Assembly: GCF_004363075.1 (NCBI RefSeq)
Contig: NZ_SNYN01000022.1
Coordinates: 16,565 to 80,564 of the forward strand
Direction of reading: 5' to 3'
DNA from: Actinorugispora endophytica
GTDB lineage: Bacteria > Actinomycetota > Actinomycetes > Streptosporangiales > Streptosporangiaceae
Length of the DNA stretch: 64,000 nucleotides
The notes under the pieces were generated by a model. That model saw only the letters and a list, made by a program, of their open reading frames with translations, was not told the DNA's origin and ran no database searches. A program made the position numbers and the translations under genes. The first letter of the stretch is position 1. Each line of letters opens with the position of its first letter. This document shows positions 42,574-53,639 of the stretch, piece after piece.

Positions 42574-43830
42574 CCGGGTCCCTGCGGCGCGGACCGGGCG
42601 GGGCCGGCGGTAGCTCAGCCCGCGCAGCAGGGTCTCCGCCGGGCCGCGCACCCCCGCACGGTCCATCAGGAGCGCCGCCGCCACGGTGGCCGCCCAGGTG
42701 GCGAGGGCGACGAGCGCCGCCGACCAGCTCGACAGGTGCGCGCCCAGGCCCAGCCCCCAGGCCGCCAGGAACGGGGCGAAGACCAGCGACTGGGCGAGGT
42801 AGCCGCTGAGGGAACGGCGGCCGAGGGCGACCAGTCCCCGGACGGGGAGGCTGTCGCGGGCGCCCCGGGTGGTGATCCGGTGCGCGACGAGCCCGAAGAG
42901 CGCGGCGTAGCCCACCCCGGTGAAGATCCCGGTGAAGAAGTGCGCCGTGGAGAGCACCGTCTCGTAGCCGGTGTCGACGGCGCCCACGTGCTGGAGGGCG
43001 AGCACCGCTCCGGCGGCCCACCCGACGGGGATGCCCACGGCGGCGACCCGGCGCAGCAGCGGCAGGTGGCGCGACGGTTCGTCCAGGACCCGGTGGCGTG
43101 CCGCGAGGAGGCCCATCAGGAAGGCCGTCGGCAGGGCGAGGGTGAACAGACCGGAGAACAGACCGAAGAACCAGGTGGGGAGGCGGATCACGGCGGAGAG
43201 CAGGTAGCCGGTCTCGGCGATGCTGAGCCTCTGCAGGTCGGCGGCCACGAACCCGGCCGGGGGCGCCACGAGGGCGGAGACCATCGTGAGGACGGTGATC
43301 AGGGCGCCCATGACCAGCAGGACGACCACCCAGACCTTGAGGGTGCGATCGCTCCGGCCGAAGAACAGCGGCGTCATGACGAGGCCGATGAGGCCGTAGG
43401 TCCCCAGGATGTCGCCCTGCCACAGCAGGAGGGCGTGCACCGCGCCGAAGACGAGCATCCACAGGTGCCGCCGGCGCAGGAGTCCACGGACCTGCTGCGG
43501 GCTCGTGCCGCGCGACCTCTGCCGGGCGTACGTCTGCCCGATGCCGTAGGCGAAGAGGAAGCCGAACATGGTGTGCGTCCGGGCGTCCACGACGACCAGG
43601 GTCAGGGCCTGGGCGATCCTGTCCGCGACGTTCCCGTCGGCGGGGTGCAGCAGGGCCGTGCCCGCGGGGGCGTCGTAGACGAACCACGGCACATGGGCCA
43701 GGGCGATGAGCAGCAGCATCATGCCGCGGGCGAGGTCCGGTGCCAGGGCGCGTTCCGCGACCGGGGTCGAACGCGCCGGGGTTCCGGTGTCGGATGTGGA
43801 GGGCGGGCCTTCGGTATGGTCGGTCGTCAT
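42571..43830 (-). CDS. DUF418-family multipass membrane protein
   Basis: A 419-residue membrane protein with about ten hydrophobic helices. It starts with LAPDLARGMMLLLIALAHVP, contains MFGFLFAYGIGQTYARQRSR and ends with the DUF418 block GRRSLSGYLAQSLVFAPFLA. Function unknown; the family resembles acyltransferase-type membrane proteins. ATG 43830 was chosen; a longer frame would translate the operator dyad. Its stop TAG is the terminal CTA of a TIR element. Divergent from the sensor kinase. Confidence 0.88.
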   Translation of the reverse strand: MTTDHTEGPPSTSDTGTPARSTPVAERALAPDLARGMMLLLIALAHVPWFVYDAPAGTALLHPADGNVADRIAQALTLVVVDARTHTMFGFLFAYGIGQTYARQRSRGTSPQQVRGLLRRRHLWMLVFGAVHALLLWQGDILGTYGLIGLVMTPLFFGRSDRTLKVWVVVLLVMGALITVLTMVSALVAPPAGFVAADLQRLSIAETGYLLSAVIRLPTWFFGLFSGLFTLALPTAFLMGLLAARHRVLDEPSRHLPLLRRVAAVGIPVGWAAGAVLALQHVGAVDTGYETVLSTAHFFTGIFTGVGYAALFGLVAHRITTRGARDSLPVRGLVALGRRSLSGYLAQSLVFAPFLAAWGLGLGAHLSSWSAALVALATWAATVAAALLMDRAGVRGPAETLLRGLSYRRPRPVRAAGTR

Positions 43831-43872
43831 GGTGACGGGCTCCAGGTTGCCTGTGTCGGAGGTCGAAGTGGC

Positions 43873-43893
43873 CGACACCGGTCACCGGTGTCG
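43873..43893. promoter_or_regulatory. Perfect 21-bp palindrome in the DUF418/kinase gap
   Basis: CGACACCGGT-C-ACCGGTGTCG, arms of 10 bp and a 1-bp centre, 43 bp upstream of the DUF418 start and 254 bp upstream of the kinase start. A strong candidate operator, perhaps for the response regulator encoded next door. The rest of 43831-44146 shows no gene. Confidence 0.65.
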
Positions 43894-44146
43894 AGGACAC
43901 GACGCCACCGTCGCCCACCGGCGCCGTCCCCGGCAGTGGGGCCGCGTCACCGTTCTCCCGTGACGTTTCCGAGGGCGAACCCATGACGCGGTGTCACTGG
44001 TGGACGCGGCGGAGCGGAAGCAGACTGGGGGCGCGCGCCCGGCGCCCGACCACGCGGGGCGTCCCCGCGCGGACGCGCCGCCCGCCCGTGTCCGGGACGG
44101 AGGTCTGCGCGTGGTGGCCGTGGACACGAGCCTGGAGGGGGCCCGC

Positions 44147-45289
44147 ATGACGTCCGAGCAGACCGAGGCGACACAGGGCCGGCTGCGCAGACTCCACCTC
44201 GACATCGTCTCCGGCTCGATCTCCGCCGTCGGGGCGCTGCTGGTGGCGATCGACGCCGATTCCTGGTGGGAAGCGCTCCTCATGGGCGCGAGCCTGTCCG
44301 CGACCCTGGTGGCCGTCAGCCGGTGGACCGTGGGCCGCCTCCCCCGCGCCGCGCTCCCCGCGCTGGTCGTCACCGCGGCCGTGTGGCTCTTCGGAGTGCT
44401 GGGCGCGCACAGCACGGCGGCGTCCTACGGCTTCGCCATCGTGGTCACCATCGTCGTCTTCGAGCTGCCGCGCCACCGGCGGGCGGTGATCGCGGGAACC
44501 GCCGCCGCCGCCGTCGCCGTGATCGCGGCGAAACTGGCGGTGGCGCGCGAGGACGCGGTCGACATCCTGGTCCAGTACGTCCTCGTCTCCCCGTGCGTCG
44601 CCGCGGGAGGGGTCGTCCTCGCCACCCTGGGCCACGCGGTCCACGGCCTCATCGGGGAGCTGGAGGAGGCGCGGGAACGCGAGGCGGAACTGGCCGTCGC
44701 CCGGGAGCGCGTGCGTTTCGCCGGCGACCTGCACGACATCCAGGGCCACACGCTGCACGTGGTGAAGTTGAAGACCGCGCTGGCCCGGAGACTGGTGCGC
44801 GTCGACGCCGGGCGGGCCGAGGAGGAGCTCGAGGAGATCCACACCCTGGTCGGCGACACCATCACCCGGACCAGGGAGCTCGCCTACGCGCAACGGCGGC
44901 TCAACCTGTCCGCGGAGCTGGAGAACGCCAAGAACCTCTTCGAGGCCGCGGGCATCCGCGTGCGCGTCGACCGCGAGGCCGATGCCGACGCGCACGCGGG
45001 CGAGCTGCTCGGCCAGGTCCTGCGGGAGACGACGACCAACATCCTGCGCCACGCCCAGGCCGGGCAGGTGCGGATCACCCTCTCGCGGAGGGGCATCACC
45101 ATCGTCAACGACGGCGTGCGGGAGGCCCCGCTTCCGGAGCTCAGGGGGCTCGCCGCCCTCCGCGAACGGGTGGCGGGCAGCGGCGGCGAGCTGACGGTGG
45201 AACAGAGGGACGGGCGGTTCCTGACGGCCGCGGCGTTTTCGCGCCCTTCCCCGGAACAGCCCCCCACGACGAGGAAGGACGACCGTTGA
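44147..45289 (+). CDS. NarL-type sensor histidine kinase
   Basis: A 380-residue kinase. Four to five membrane helices lie in the first ~170 residues (SGSISAVGALLVAID, ALPALVVTAAVWLFGVLGAH, YGFAIVVTIVVFEL, YVLVSPCVAAGGVVLATLGH). Then HisKA_3 with phospho-His196 in FAGDLHDIQGHTLHVVKLKT, and a shortened ATPase domain (ETTTNILRHAQAGQVRITLS, GLAALRERVAGSGGELTVEQ). There is no large extracytoplasmic sensor, as in intramembrane-sensing DesK-like kinases. ATG 44147 has GGAGGGG 6 nt upstream. Overlaps the response regulator by TTGA. Confidence 0.9.
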   Translation: MTSEQTEATQGRLRRLHLDIVSGSISAVGALLVAIDADSWWEALLMGASLSATLVAVSRWTVGRLPRAALPALVVTAAVWLFGVLGAHSTAASYGFAIVVTIVVFELPRHRRAVIAGTAAAAVAVIAAKLAVAREDAVDILVQYVLVSPCVAAGGVVLATLGHAVHGLIGELEEAREREAELAVARERVRFAGDLHDIQGHTLHVVKLKTALARRLVRVDAGRAEEELEEIHTLVGDTITRTRELAYAQRRLNLSAELENAKNLFEAAGIRVRVDREADADAHAGELLGQVLRETTTNILRHAQAGQVRITLSRRGITIVNDGVREAPLPELRGLAALRERVAGSGGELTVEQRDGRFLTAAAFSRPSPEQPPTTRKDDR

Positions 45290-45888
45290 CCACCGTGGTG
45301 CTCGCCGACGACGAGGCCCTGCTGCGCAAGGCGCTGGCCGCCCTGCTCCCGCTCGAGGGCGAGGTCACCGTGCTCGCCGAGGCCGAGGACGGCGCGGCGG
45401 CGGTGCGGGCCACGCTGCGCCACCGGCCCGACGTGCTCGTCATCGACCTGGAGATGCCCGGTGTGGACGGGCTCGGCGCCGTCGCGCAGATCCGCCGCGA
45501 GCTGCCGGAGCAGGTGGTCCTCATGCTGACCCGCCACGCCAGGCCCGGCGTGCTGCGCAAGGCCCTGAAGCTCGGGGTCCGGGGCTTCGTCAGCAAGTCC
45601 GCGGAACCGGCGCACATCGCCTGGGTCCTCACCGTCCTGCACGAGGGCAGGCGGTGGATCGACCCGGACGTCTCCGCGCTCGCCGTCATCGACGACTGCC
45701 CGCTCACCGACCGCGAGGCCGACGTGCTGCGGGCGACCGGCGAGGGGTACTCGGCCGCCGACATCGCCGCCCGGCTCCACCTGGCGGAAGGCACGGTGCG
45801 CAACTACCTCTCCAACGCGATGCGCAAGACCCAGAGCCGGACCCGGCACGAGGCGGCGCGGTACGCGCGGGAACACGACTGGCTGTAG
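45286..45888 (+). CDS. NarL/FixJ-type response regulator
   Basis: A 200-residue regulator starting at TTG 45286, overlapping the kinase stop, with GGAAGGA upstream. The receiver domain has acidic VLADDEALLRKAL, phosphoacceptor Asp54 in VLVIDLEMPGVDG and Lys in GFVSKSAEP. The LuxR-type HTH is PLTDREADVLRATGEGYSAA, DIAARLHLAEGTVRNYLSNA. The C-terminus (MRKTQSRTRHEAARYAREHD) matches DesR-like regulators, so membrane-fluidity or cell-envelope control is possible. The DUF418 gene next door is a likely target. Confidence 0.92.
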   Translation: MTTVVLADDEALLRKALAALLPLEGEVTVLAEAEDGAAAVRATLRHRPDVLVIDLEMPGVDGLGAVAQIRRELPEQVVLMLTRHARPGVLRKALKLGVRGFVSKSAEPAHIAWVLTVLHEGRRWIDPDVSALAVIDDCPLTDREADVLRATGEGYSAADIAARLHLAEGTVRNYLSNAMRKTQSRTRHEAARYAREHDWL

Positions 45889-45910
45889 GCCGCGCCCCCT
45901 CCCGCCGGTC

Positions 45911-45958
45911 GTGGCCTTTCCGGGGTTTCGACCGCCTCCGGGACCCCGGAGAGGTCAC
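45911..45958. terminator. Degenerate hairpin between convergent genes (family H copy 4)
   Basis: GTGGCCTTTCCGGGGTTTCG (45911-45930) pairs with CGGGACCCCGGAGAGGTCAC (45939-45958) with three mismatches. It lies between the response regulator and the oppositely transcribed oxidoreductase, whose stop codon falls in the right arm, as the sigma stop does in copy 2. Confidence 0.75.
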
Positions 45959-47487
45959 GAGGGGACACCGAACCAGTCGCGGAGCGCTCCGCGCAGCGCG
46001 GGCACGGCGGTTGCGGCGGGTTCGCCGACGGCCGCCGCCCAGGCGACGTGGGCGTCCGGGCGGATCAGGAGGGCGTCGGCCGGCCGGTGGCCGGTTCCGG
46101 CGGTGTGGACGTCGACGCGGGGCCGCCAGCCCCGGGCGGCCTCGCGAAGGTCCGGGCGGTCGGCGAGGACCAGGAGGACCGGCCGCGCGGTGCGCATGAG
46201 TTCCGCGACGCTGCTCGCGCCCCGGCCGGCGCGCAGGGCGAGGTCGGGTGCGAACGCGCCGGTCAAGGCGTGGTGGTCGGCGCCGGGCAGCGGGTAGCGG
46301 ATGTCGGCGCCGGCGACGAGCGCCCCGATGCGGCGCAGCGGCTGCTCGTCGGCGAACAGCTCCAGGAAGACCTCCCGAAGCGCTTGGGCGGCGGGGTCGT
46401 CCCCGCGCCTCAGCGCCACCTGGGCCTGGGTGTGCAGCAGCGTACGCGCGCCGGCGAAGTGGCGTTCGCGGTGGTAGGTGTCCAGCAGGCCGGCCGGCGC
46501 CCAGCCGTGGACGGCGGCGGCCAGCTTCCAGGCGAGGTTGACGGTGTCGAGCAGGCCGGCGTTGAGCGCCACGCCCGTGGCGGGGAACAGGTGCGCCGCG
46601 TCCCCGGCCAGCAGGATCCGCCCGTCGCGGTACCGTTCGGCCTGCCGGGCCTGGAAGGAGAAGCGCGACAGCCGGATCGGCTCCCCCAGGGGAAGGTCCG
46701 CGCCGAGCACGCGGCGGACGCTGTCTCCGAGCTCGGCCAGGGTCATCGGCGCGTCGTCGGGTTCGGCGGGACCGTCTTCGGTGGTGGAGACGAGCAGCAC
46801 CTCGGAGGTGAGCCACCCGAGCCCGAAGACACCGCGACCGGTCCGGGTGAAGCGGCCCGCGCGGACCCTGCCCAGCCCGGGGACGTCGAGGTCGCCGTCG
46901 CCCAGCCGGGTCACCGAGTCGGGCACGGTGACCTGGCCGAGCCGGTTGACCTCCGGATAGGTGGTGCCGGGGAACGGGATGCCGGCCGCGTCGCGGACCC
47001 GGCCGCGCGCGCCGTCGCAGCCCACGAGGTACCGGGCGGTCACCCGGTACGGCCCGTCCGGGCCGCGCACGTCCACGGTCACCGCGGCGTCGTCCTGACC
47101 GGCCCCGACCACCTCGTGTCCGCGGCGTATGTCGGCGCCGAGTTCCCGGGCGCGCTCGTCGAGCAGGCGTTCGAGCCGCGGCTGCGGGAGCGTCAGCCCC
47201 CGCAGCGGGGGGTCCTCCAGGTGGGAGAGGTCGAAGTGCACGCCGCCGAACGGGAACCGGGAGGCCGGGTGGCCGGGGCCGGCAGCGGCCGCTTCGAACC
47301 GGTCCAGCAGACCTCGGTAGCGCAGCAGCCGCAGGATCTGCCCGCCGAGGCCGTTGGCCTTGGGGATGTCCCCGGGCCGCGGCCGCCGTTCCAGTACCAG
47401 CGGCCGCACCCCGGCCAGGCGCAGTTCACCGGCCAGCATCAGGCCGGCCGGGCCCGCGCCCGCGATGACCACGTCGGCGTCCGTCAC
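45955..47487 (-). CDS. FAD-dependent aromatic monooxygenase
   Basis: A 510-residue class A flavoprotein hydroxylase. FAD motifs: [20 protein letters not shown] (GxGxxG), [20 protein letters not shown] (DG), and [20 protein letters not shown] then [16 protein letters not shown] (GD). The thioredoxin-like C-terminal part ([34 protein letters not shown]) places it with the PheA/MhpA/Rox-type hydroxylases that act on phenols, polyketides or rifampicin. No biosynthetic cluster surrounds it, so detoxification is as likely as biosynthesis. GTG start behind AGGGGG. Confidence 0.9.
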   Translation of the reverse strand: MTDADVVIAGAGPAGLMLAGELRLAGVRPLVLERRPRPGDIPKANGLGGQILRLLRYRGLLDRFEAAAAGPGHPASRFPFGGVHFDLSHLEDPPLRGLTLPQPRLERLLDERARELGADIRRGHEVVGAGQDDAAVTVDVRGPDGPYRVTARYLVGCDGARGRVRDAAGIPFPGTTYPEVNRLGQVTVPDSVTRLGDGDLDVPGLGRVRAGRFTRTGRGVFGLGWLTSEVLLVSTTEDGPAEPDDAPMTLAELGDSVRRVLGADLPLGEPIRLSRFSFQARQAERYRDGRILLAGDAAHLFPATGVALNAGLLDTVNLAWKLAAAVHGWAPAGLLDTYHRERHFAGARTLLHTQAQVALRRGDDPAAQALREVFLELFADEQPLRRIGALVAGADIRYPLPGADHHALTGAFAPDLALRAGRGASSVAELMRTARPVLLVLADRPDLREAARGWRPRVDVHTAGTGHRPADALLIRPDAHVAWAAAVGEPAATAVPALRGALRDWFGVPS

Positions 47488-47716
47488 CGGCCACCCCCTT
47501 CACGGTCCTGCACCGCGTCCCCGCGCCTCCCCGCCGTCGACGACAGCACACGCACCCCGCCACCCCCTGCGCTCGTGGATCCCGGCCTCGGCCGGCGCCC
47601 CGACGGCACGACCCCGGTCGTGCCGCACGCCTTCCCCGGCGCACTGTACGCCGAACGGGGGAAAGCGGCCGAGACAGGGGAGGGAACCCGCCTCGCGGCC
47701 TCCGCGGGGGCCGCGG

Positions 47717-50107
<2,391 letters not shown>

Positions 50108-50203
50108 CGTGTCTCCATCTGTTCGGGGGTTGTCTGCTGGGGTGCGGGCCCCTTCACGGAGTCCGTCCGGTCCGGGTCGCGGCCGGGTCCTCGGCCGGGC
50201 GGC

Positions 50204-50575
50204 TCAGCGCGTCTGCCGGATGCGGGCCAGGTTTCCCGAGAAGGCCGCGGACGCCGTACGGCTGCTCGGTCGGCTCCTGGACGACTCGGCGCCGCCGGCC
50301 CGCACCTTGGCGGCCGGCATGACTCAGCCGCAGGTCCCCCTGGCCATCACCCGGGTGATGGTGCGGCGCCCGTCCTCGGTGGTCCCGGGGTCGGAGGCCG
50401 GCGGCGCCAGGAGGATGGAGGTGTCGGGCCGGCCAGCGGGGCCGGCCGTGATCCAGCGCGTCCTGCCCTGCCCGACGTCGCCGCGGACCTCGAAGCCGAG
50501 GGCGTCGCGGTAGAAGGCCGCGGACGCGTCCGGGTCGTCGTGCGGGAGGAAGCCCGTGTGGATGGTGATCTCCAT
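50204..50575 (-). pseudogene. VOC/glyoxalase-family protein, frameshifted
   Basis: The minus strand starts intact: MEITIHTGFLPHDDPDASAA, FYRDALGFEVRGDVGQGRTR, TSILLAPPASDPGTTEDGRR. It stops after MARGTCG. In other frames the rest of the domain is readable (VQEPTEQPYGVRG, and finally GNLARIRQTR before a stop at 50204). At least two frameshifts. It would have been the first gene of an operon with the UvrA-like protein. Confidence 0.75.
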
Positions 50576-50954
50576 GGCGACAACGCTAGCCGCCGCCCGA
50601 TGGCCGGCGCTTCTCGATTCCTGACCGGTCCGGTCACCCGTTTCGCCGCGCCGAGTACGGGAAAACCTCGGCGACCCGGCCCACGGACTTCAGGCGCGGG
50701 ACACCAGGGGCGCCTCTTCCCTCTCGTATGCCTCACCGGCGCTGTCCGCCGGGGTCTTCAGCACACCCGCCCGGTGTACTCGCGCCTGGGAAAGCCGCTC
50801 GGTGGGCAACTCATACAAGGAGGGCGCATAACCCCGCTCCGATCCGCTCGCGTACGCGCGGCGCTGTGCGCATCTCCCAGACGTTCCGCCTGGTGCGCGG
50901 CAGCGGGCACATCCCCGACGTCCTGCACCGCGACCGCCAGGACAAGGAGAAGAG
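50576..50954. other. Intergenic stretch, no gene recognised
   Basis: No frame here has coding signatures I can support. The plus strand near 50880-50950 gives RISQTFRLVRGSGHIPDVLH, which looks peptide-like but has no start or known family. Possible remnant. Confidence 0.3.
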
Positions 50955-50973
50955 CGCGGAGGAAAACTCCGCG
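50955..50973. terminator. Small hairpin after lipoprotein gene
   Basis: CGCGGAG-GAAAA-CTCCGCG, 7-bp stem and 5-nt loop, 29 bp past the lipoprotein stop codon. Likely terminator. Confidence 0.6.
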
Positions 50974-51001
50974 ACCTTACCGCCCTGCGCCGTCAGGCCG
51001 C

Positions 51002-51388
51002 TCAGCTCGTCCTGTGGAGCTCCTGCGTGACCTGCCCGTCCGGATCGGACTGGAAGTACAGCGTGTCCTGGTCGTCCACATAGAGCTGGATCCCGCCGGT
51101 CATGCCGAGCCCGCCGTCCTCGACCCCCAAGTACACGAAGTCGCTCGAAGTGCCCGGATCCTCGTACTCCCAGCTGCCGCTGAAATCGACCGGGGCCGCG
51201 CCCTCGCCCGTCGTCACACCGGTGGCCGAGAACGTGCCCTCCGCCGTGAGCTCGATCTGCCCGCCGTCGCCGCTGCGGTACACACCGGGCAGTTTCTCCG
51301 GGTCGACCGCCCCCGAGCACCCCGAGACGAGCACCGCGGAAGCGGCGAGCACGGCGAAGAGCCGCCGTCCGCTCGCCCTCTTGCGCAT
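51002..51388 (-). CDS. Small secreted lipoprotein
   Basis: A 128-residue protein with a lipoprotein signal: RKRASGRRLFAVLAASAVLV then SGC, giving lipobox LVSGC with the lipidated Cys near residue 24. The mature part (LPGVYRSGDGGQIELTAEGT, FSGSWEYEDPGTSSDFVYLG, IQLYVDDQDTLYFQSD) looks like a small beta-barrel/lipocalin-like domain of unknown function, membrane-anchored outside the cell. ATG 51388 overlaps the stop of an upstream broken frame (TGATG); GTG 51391 is the alternative. Confidence 0.85.
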   Translation of the reverse strand: MRKRASGRRLFAVLAASAVLVSGCSGAVDPEKLPGVYRSGDGGQIELTAEGTFSATGVTTGEGAAPVDFSGSWEYEDPGTSSDFVYLGVEDGGLGMTGGIQLYVDDQDTLYFQSDPDGQVTQELHRTS

Positions 51389-51700
51389 CACGGGCCCAGC
51401 GTATCGCCTGCGGTGAGCGTCCCGTGGTCCGTGACGTGCTTGTCGGCGCCGTCGAAGCCGCCGAGCATGCGGGCGTCCATCCAGATGTGACCCGGCTCAC
51501 ACTTCCCGGTCCGCTGCCGTTCGTTGAGGAAGTGGTCGAGGGCCCCTGCGTGTGCCCGTGCTCACGGTCGATGCGGGTGAACCCGTCGGCCGGGCCGAAA
51601 CACCGCGACCTGGGGCCGGTGCCGCTGCCGTGCTCGATGACGCGCGCTCGGACGCGCGGCATGAGGCCGAACTCCCCGGACACGCGCTGCCACCGACCGG
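51388..51700 (-). pseudogene. Unrecognised gene remnant upstream of the lipoprotein
   Basis: Two adjoining minus-strand frames look coding: RVIEHGSGTGPRSRCFGPAD with GFTRIDREHGHTQG, then after a shift LDHFLNERQRTGKCEPGHIW, MDARMLGGFDGADKHVTDHG and a TGA that overlaps the lipoprotein ATG. The overlap suggests former translational coupling. I do not recognise the family. Confidence 0.4.
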
Positions 51701-51770
51701 TGGGGCTGCACGCCCTCAGCGCCGGATCCGGCTTCCCCCGACAAGGAGTGGGGCCCTCCCCCGTACCGTC

Positions 51771-52138
51771 TATGGAGTCTCCGGCGCGGGGGTGGTTGGC
51801 GTGCCGGTGCTTCGGGTGGGTCTTTCGGCCTCACGCCACGCGGATCGCGGGGTCACGGCGGGCGGCGACGGCGGGCGGGGGCCGCGCCCGTGATGTCCGT
51901 TGCGTGAGGGTTCCGTTGACGGTCTTGGGCTTTCTGCCCGTTTCGGGGCCGGGAAGGGCGGAAAGCCCGTGATCGTTCCGGGAGGGCGGGACCGCCCCCC
52001 CGAACCGCCGCGCAGCGGACATCCGGCGGGGACGCGCGGGCCTCCGGCCCCGCCCGCCGTCGCCGCTCGTCGTAACAGGTCCTGAGGGGACCCCGCCCCG
52101 GCAGAGCCCCGAATCGCCCCCGCGTCGGAGCCTCCCTA
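51771..52138. mobile_element. MITE-like TIR element, copy A2 (complete, core type A)
   Basis: 368 bp with TA at both ends. Left terminus GGAGTCTCCGGCGCGGGGGT (51774 on) and right terminus CCCCCGCGTCGGAGCCTCCC are inverted repeats. Inside are the shell (GGTGCTTCGGGTGGGTCTTT, GTGATGTCCGTTGCGTGAGG), the core-A hairpin at 51927-51968 (GGGCTTTC...GAAAGCCC) and GCGGACATCCGGCGGGGACG. No ORF. The terminal CTA forms the stop codon of the DUF1707 gene. Confidence 0.8.
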
Positions 52139-52753
52139 GCCCCGCGTCGGGTTGCCGTCCAGTTTGCGCCGTTCCCGGCGGTTGGGGTGGCGGATGGTGA
52201 CCCCCGCCATGCCGCCGGATCCGGTGAGCCGGATCAGCGGGGTTCCCGGGAGCCGGTCGGGCGTGGTCTTGTCCCTCAGGCCGCCGATGCCGGGGTCCGT
52301 GCCGCTGGTGTCCGCGGCCCAGCCGTCGGGGATGACGACCGTGACGCCGGCGGTCTCCCCGTACGCCTCCACCGTGATCTCCGTGAGGCGGCACTCGGCC
52401 CGGGTGAAGTCGATCTTCGCTCCTCCCATGCCTCCGTGGGCGATCACGCGCCCGGGGACCTCCCAGCGGCCGGGGCCCAGAGACGCCCCGTACACGCCGC
52501 CCTTGAGCACCAGCGGCGGCCGGTCCCCCGGGGAGTCCGGCCTCGGCAGGTCGGCGGTCAGGACGGCCAACTCGGCGTGGGTCCTGGACTTCAGCGCCTG
52601 TTCCAGGCGCGAGTCCAGCTCATCGAGGTCGATTCGCCCCTCGGCTGCCGCGTCGCGCAGCTGCTCCACCACCGCTTCCCGGTCGTCGTGAGAGGCGCGG
52701 AGCCCATCTGACGGAGCAGGGCGCGGGGAGGGCTCCGAAGGCTGGATCGTCAT
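52136..52753 (-). CDS. DUF1707-domain protein
   Basis: A 205-residue protein. The N-terminal DUF1707 module reads LRASHDDREAVVEQLRDAAA, EGRIDLDELDSRLEQALKSR and THAELAVLTADLP. The C-terminal part (VLKGGVYGASLGPGRWEVPG, IDFTRAECRLTEITVEAYGE, VTVVIPDGWAADTSG) is a beta-rich DUF2154/LiaF-like domain, in which GGMAGVTIR recurs. Such proteins are linked to cell-envelope stress sensing; no transmembrane segment is present here. No Shine-Dalgarno; TATCCT 7 nt before the ATG suggests a leaderless mRNA. Stop codon supplied by TIR element A2. Confidence 0.87.
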   Translation of the reverse strand: MTIQPSEPSPRPAPSDGLRASHDDREAVVEQLRDAAAEGRIDLDELDSRLEQALKSRTHAELAVLTADLPRPDSPGDRPPLVLKGGVYGASLGPGRWEVPGRVIAHGGMGGAKIDFTRAECRLTEITVEAYGETAGVTVVIPDGWAADTSGTDPGIGGLRDKTTPDRLPGTPLIRLTGSGGMAGVTIRHPNRRERRKLDGNPTRG

Positions 52754-52865
52754 GGACACAAGGATAAGCAGCCAGCGGACCGGGACGGCGCCCCTCAGGC
52801 CAGCGCGCCTGGACGGCCCGGTTGCCCGTCGTCGCCAGGACATCGGCGCCTGACGGGCCGGCCCC

Positions 52866-52903
52866 CATCGCCGCTTTCCGGCTCATCCTGTCCGCCCCCT
52901 TTC
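52866..52903. repeat. Dispersed short motif, copy 2
   Basis: CCATCGCCGCTTTCCGGCTC then ATCCTGTCCGCCCC, spanning the stop codon of the VOC fusion gene. Matches the copies at 31697 and 61769. Confidence 0.5.
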
Positions 52904-53608
52904 CAGCTCCGCGGCGTTGGCCAGCGCGTCGGCGAGCCGCTCGCGCTGGGCGTCGTCCAGGGCGGTGCTCCGGGCCCGGTCCAGCAGCCGTCCGGCGTGG
53001 TCGGGGTCGTCGAGGCGGACCGCCAGTTCGGCCCGGTAGACGAGGGCCTCCACGAGCACGGTGACCGGGGCGGAGCCGTCGTGCCGGGCGAGCTTCCCGT
53101 CGAGGATCCTGGCGGCCTGGCGGTGGTCGCCCCTGGACTCGCCGAGGACGACCGCGTTCTCCAGCGCCGCCGCGAGCGGCCCGCCCGCGGCGGCGCCGTC
53201 ATCGCCGTGCGGCTCGTCTCCGCGGCGGAAGACGCGGATCCAGTTGCCTCCGGGGTCCACGACGGTGAACCCCGAGGCGTTGCCGGTGTTCTTGCGCCTG
53301 CGCGGGCGGGTGATCCGCGGGATGCCCGAGAGAAGGAGCTTCCCGTGGGCGGCGCGCATGCCCGCGGCGAACTCCTCGAAGAGCGCGGCGGTGTCGGCCA
53401 CGGCGACGACGCACGAGCCGTAGGACTGCTCCGGGTCGAAGCCGGCGATCGCGGCGAAGTGCAGTTCGATCCCGCCGCGCCGCACGATGACGTAGGGGTT
53501 CGGGCGGGTCTGGCGGTAGGTCGTGTCGAAGCCGAGCAGGCGGTAGAAGTCGGCGGTCTCGTCGATGTCCGCGCACGGCAGGATCGGGATGGTGGTCTCG
53601 TCCGTCAC
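52883..53608 (-). CDS. VOC (glyoxalase/bleomycin-resistance) protein with helical C-terminal domain
   Basis: A 241-residue protein. Residues 1-130 form a VOC fold (TIPILPCADIDETADFYRLL, GFDTTYRQTRPNPYVIVRRG, IELHFAAIAGFDPEQSYG, ASGFTVVDPGGNWIRVFRRG), close to bleomycin-resistance-like proteins. Residues 145-240 (LAAALENAVVLGESRGDHRQ, AARILDGKLARHDG, RAELAVRLDDPDHAGRLLDR) are a TPR-like helical tail not found in the basic family. The tail's role is unknown. Confidence 0.85.
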   Translation of the reverse strand: MTDETTIPILPCADIDETADFYRLLGFDTTYRQTRPNPYVIVRRGGIELHFAAIAGFDPEQSYGSCVVAVADTAALFEEFAAGMRAAHGKLLLSGIPRITRPRRRKNTGNASGFTVVDPGGNWIRVFRRGDEPHGDDGAAAGGPLAAALENAVVLGESRGDHRQAARILDGKLARHDGSAPVTVLVEALVYRAELAVRLDDPDHAGRLLDRARSTALDDAQRERLADALANAAELERGRTG

Positions 53609-53639
53609 GGGTTCCTCTGTTTCGGTCGGAGGCGGCCCG

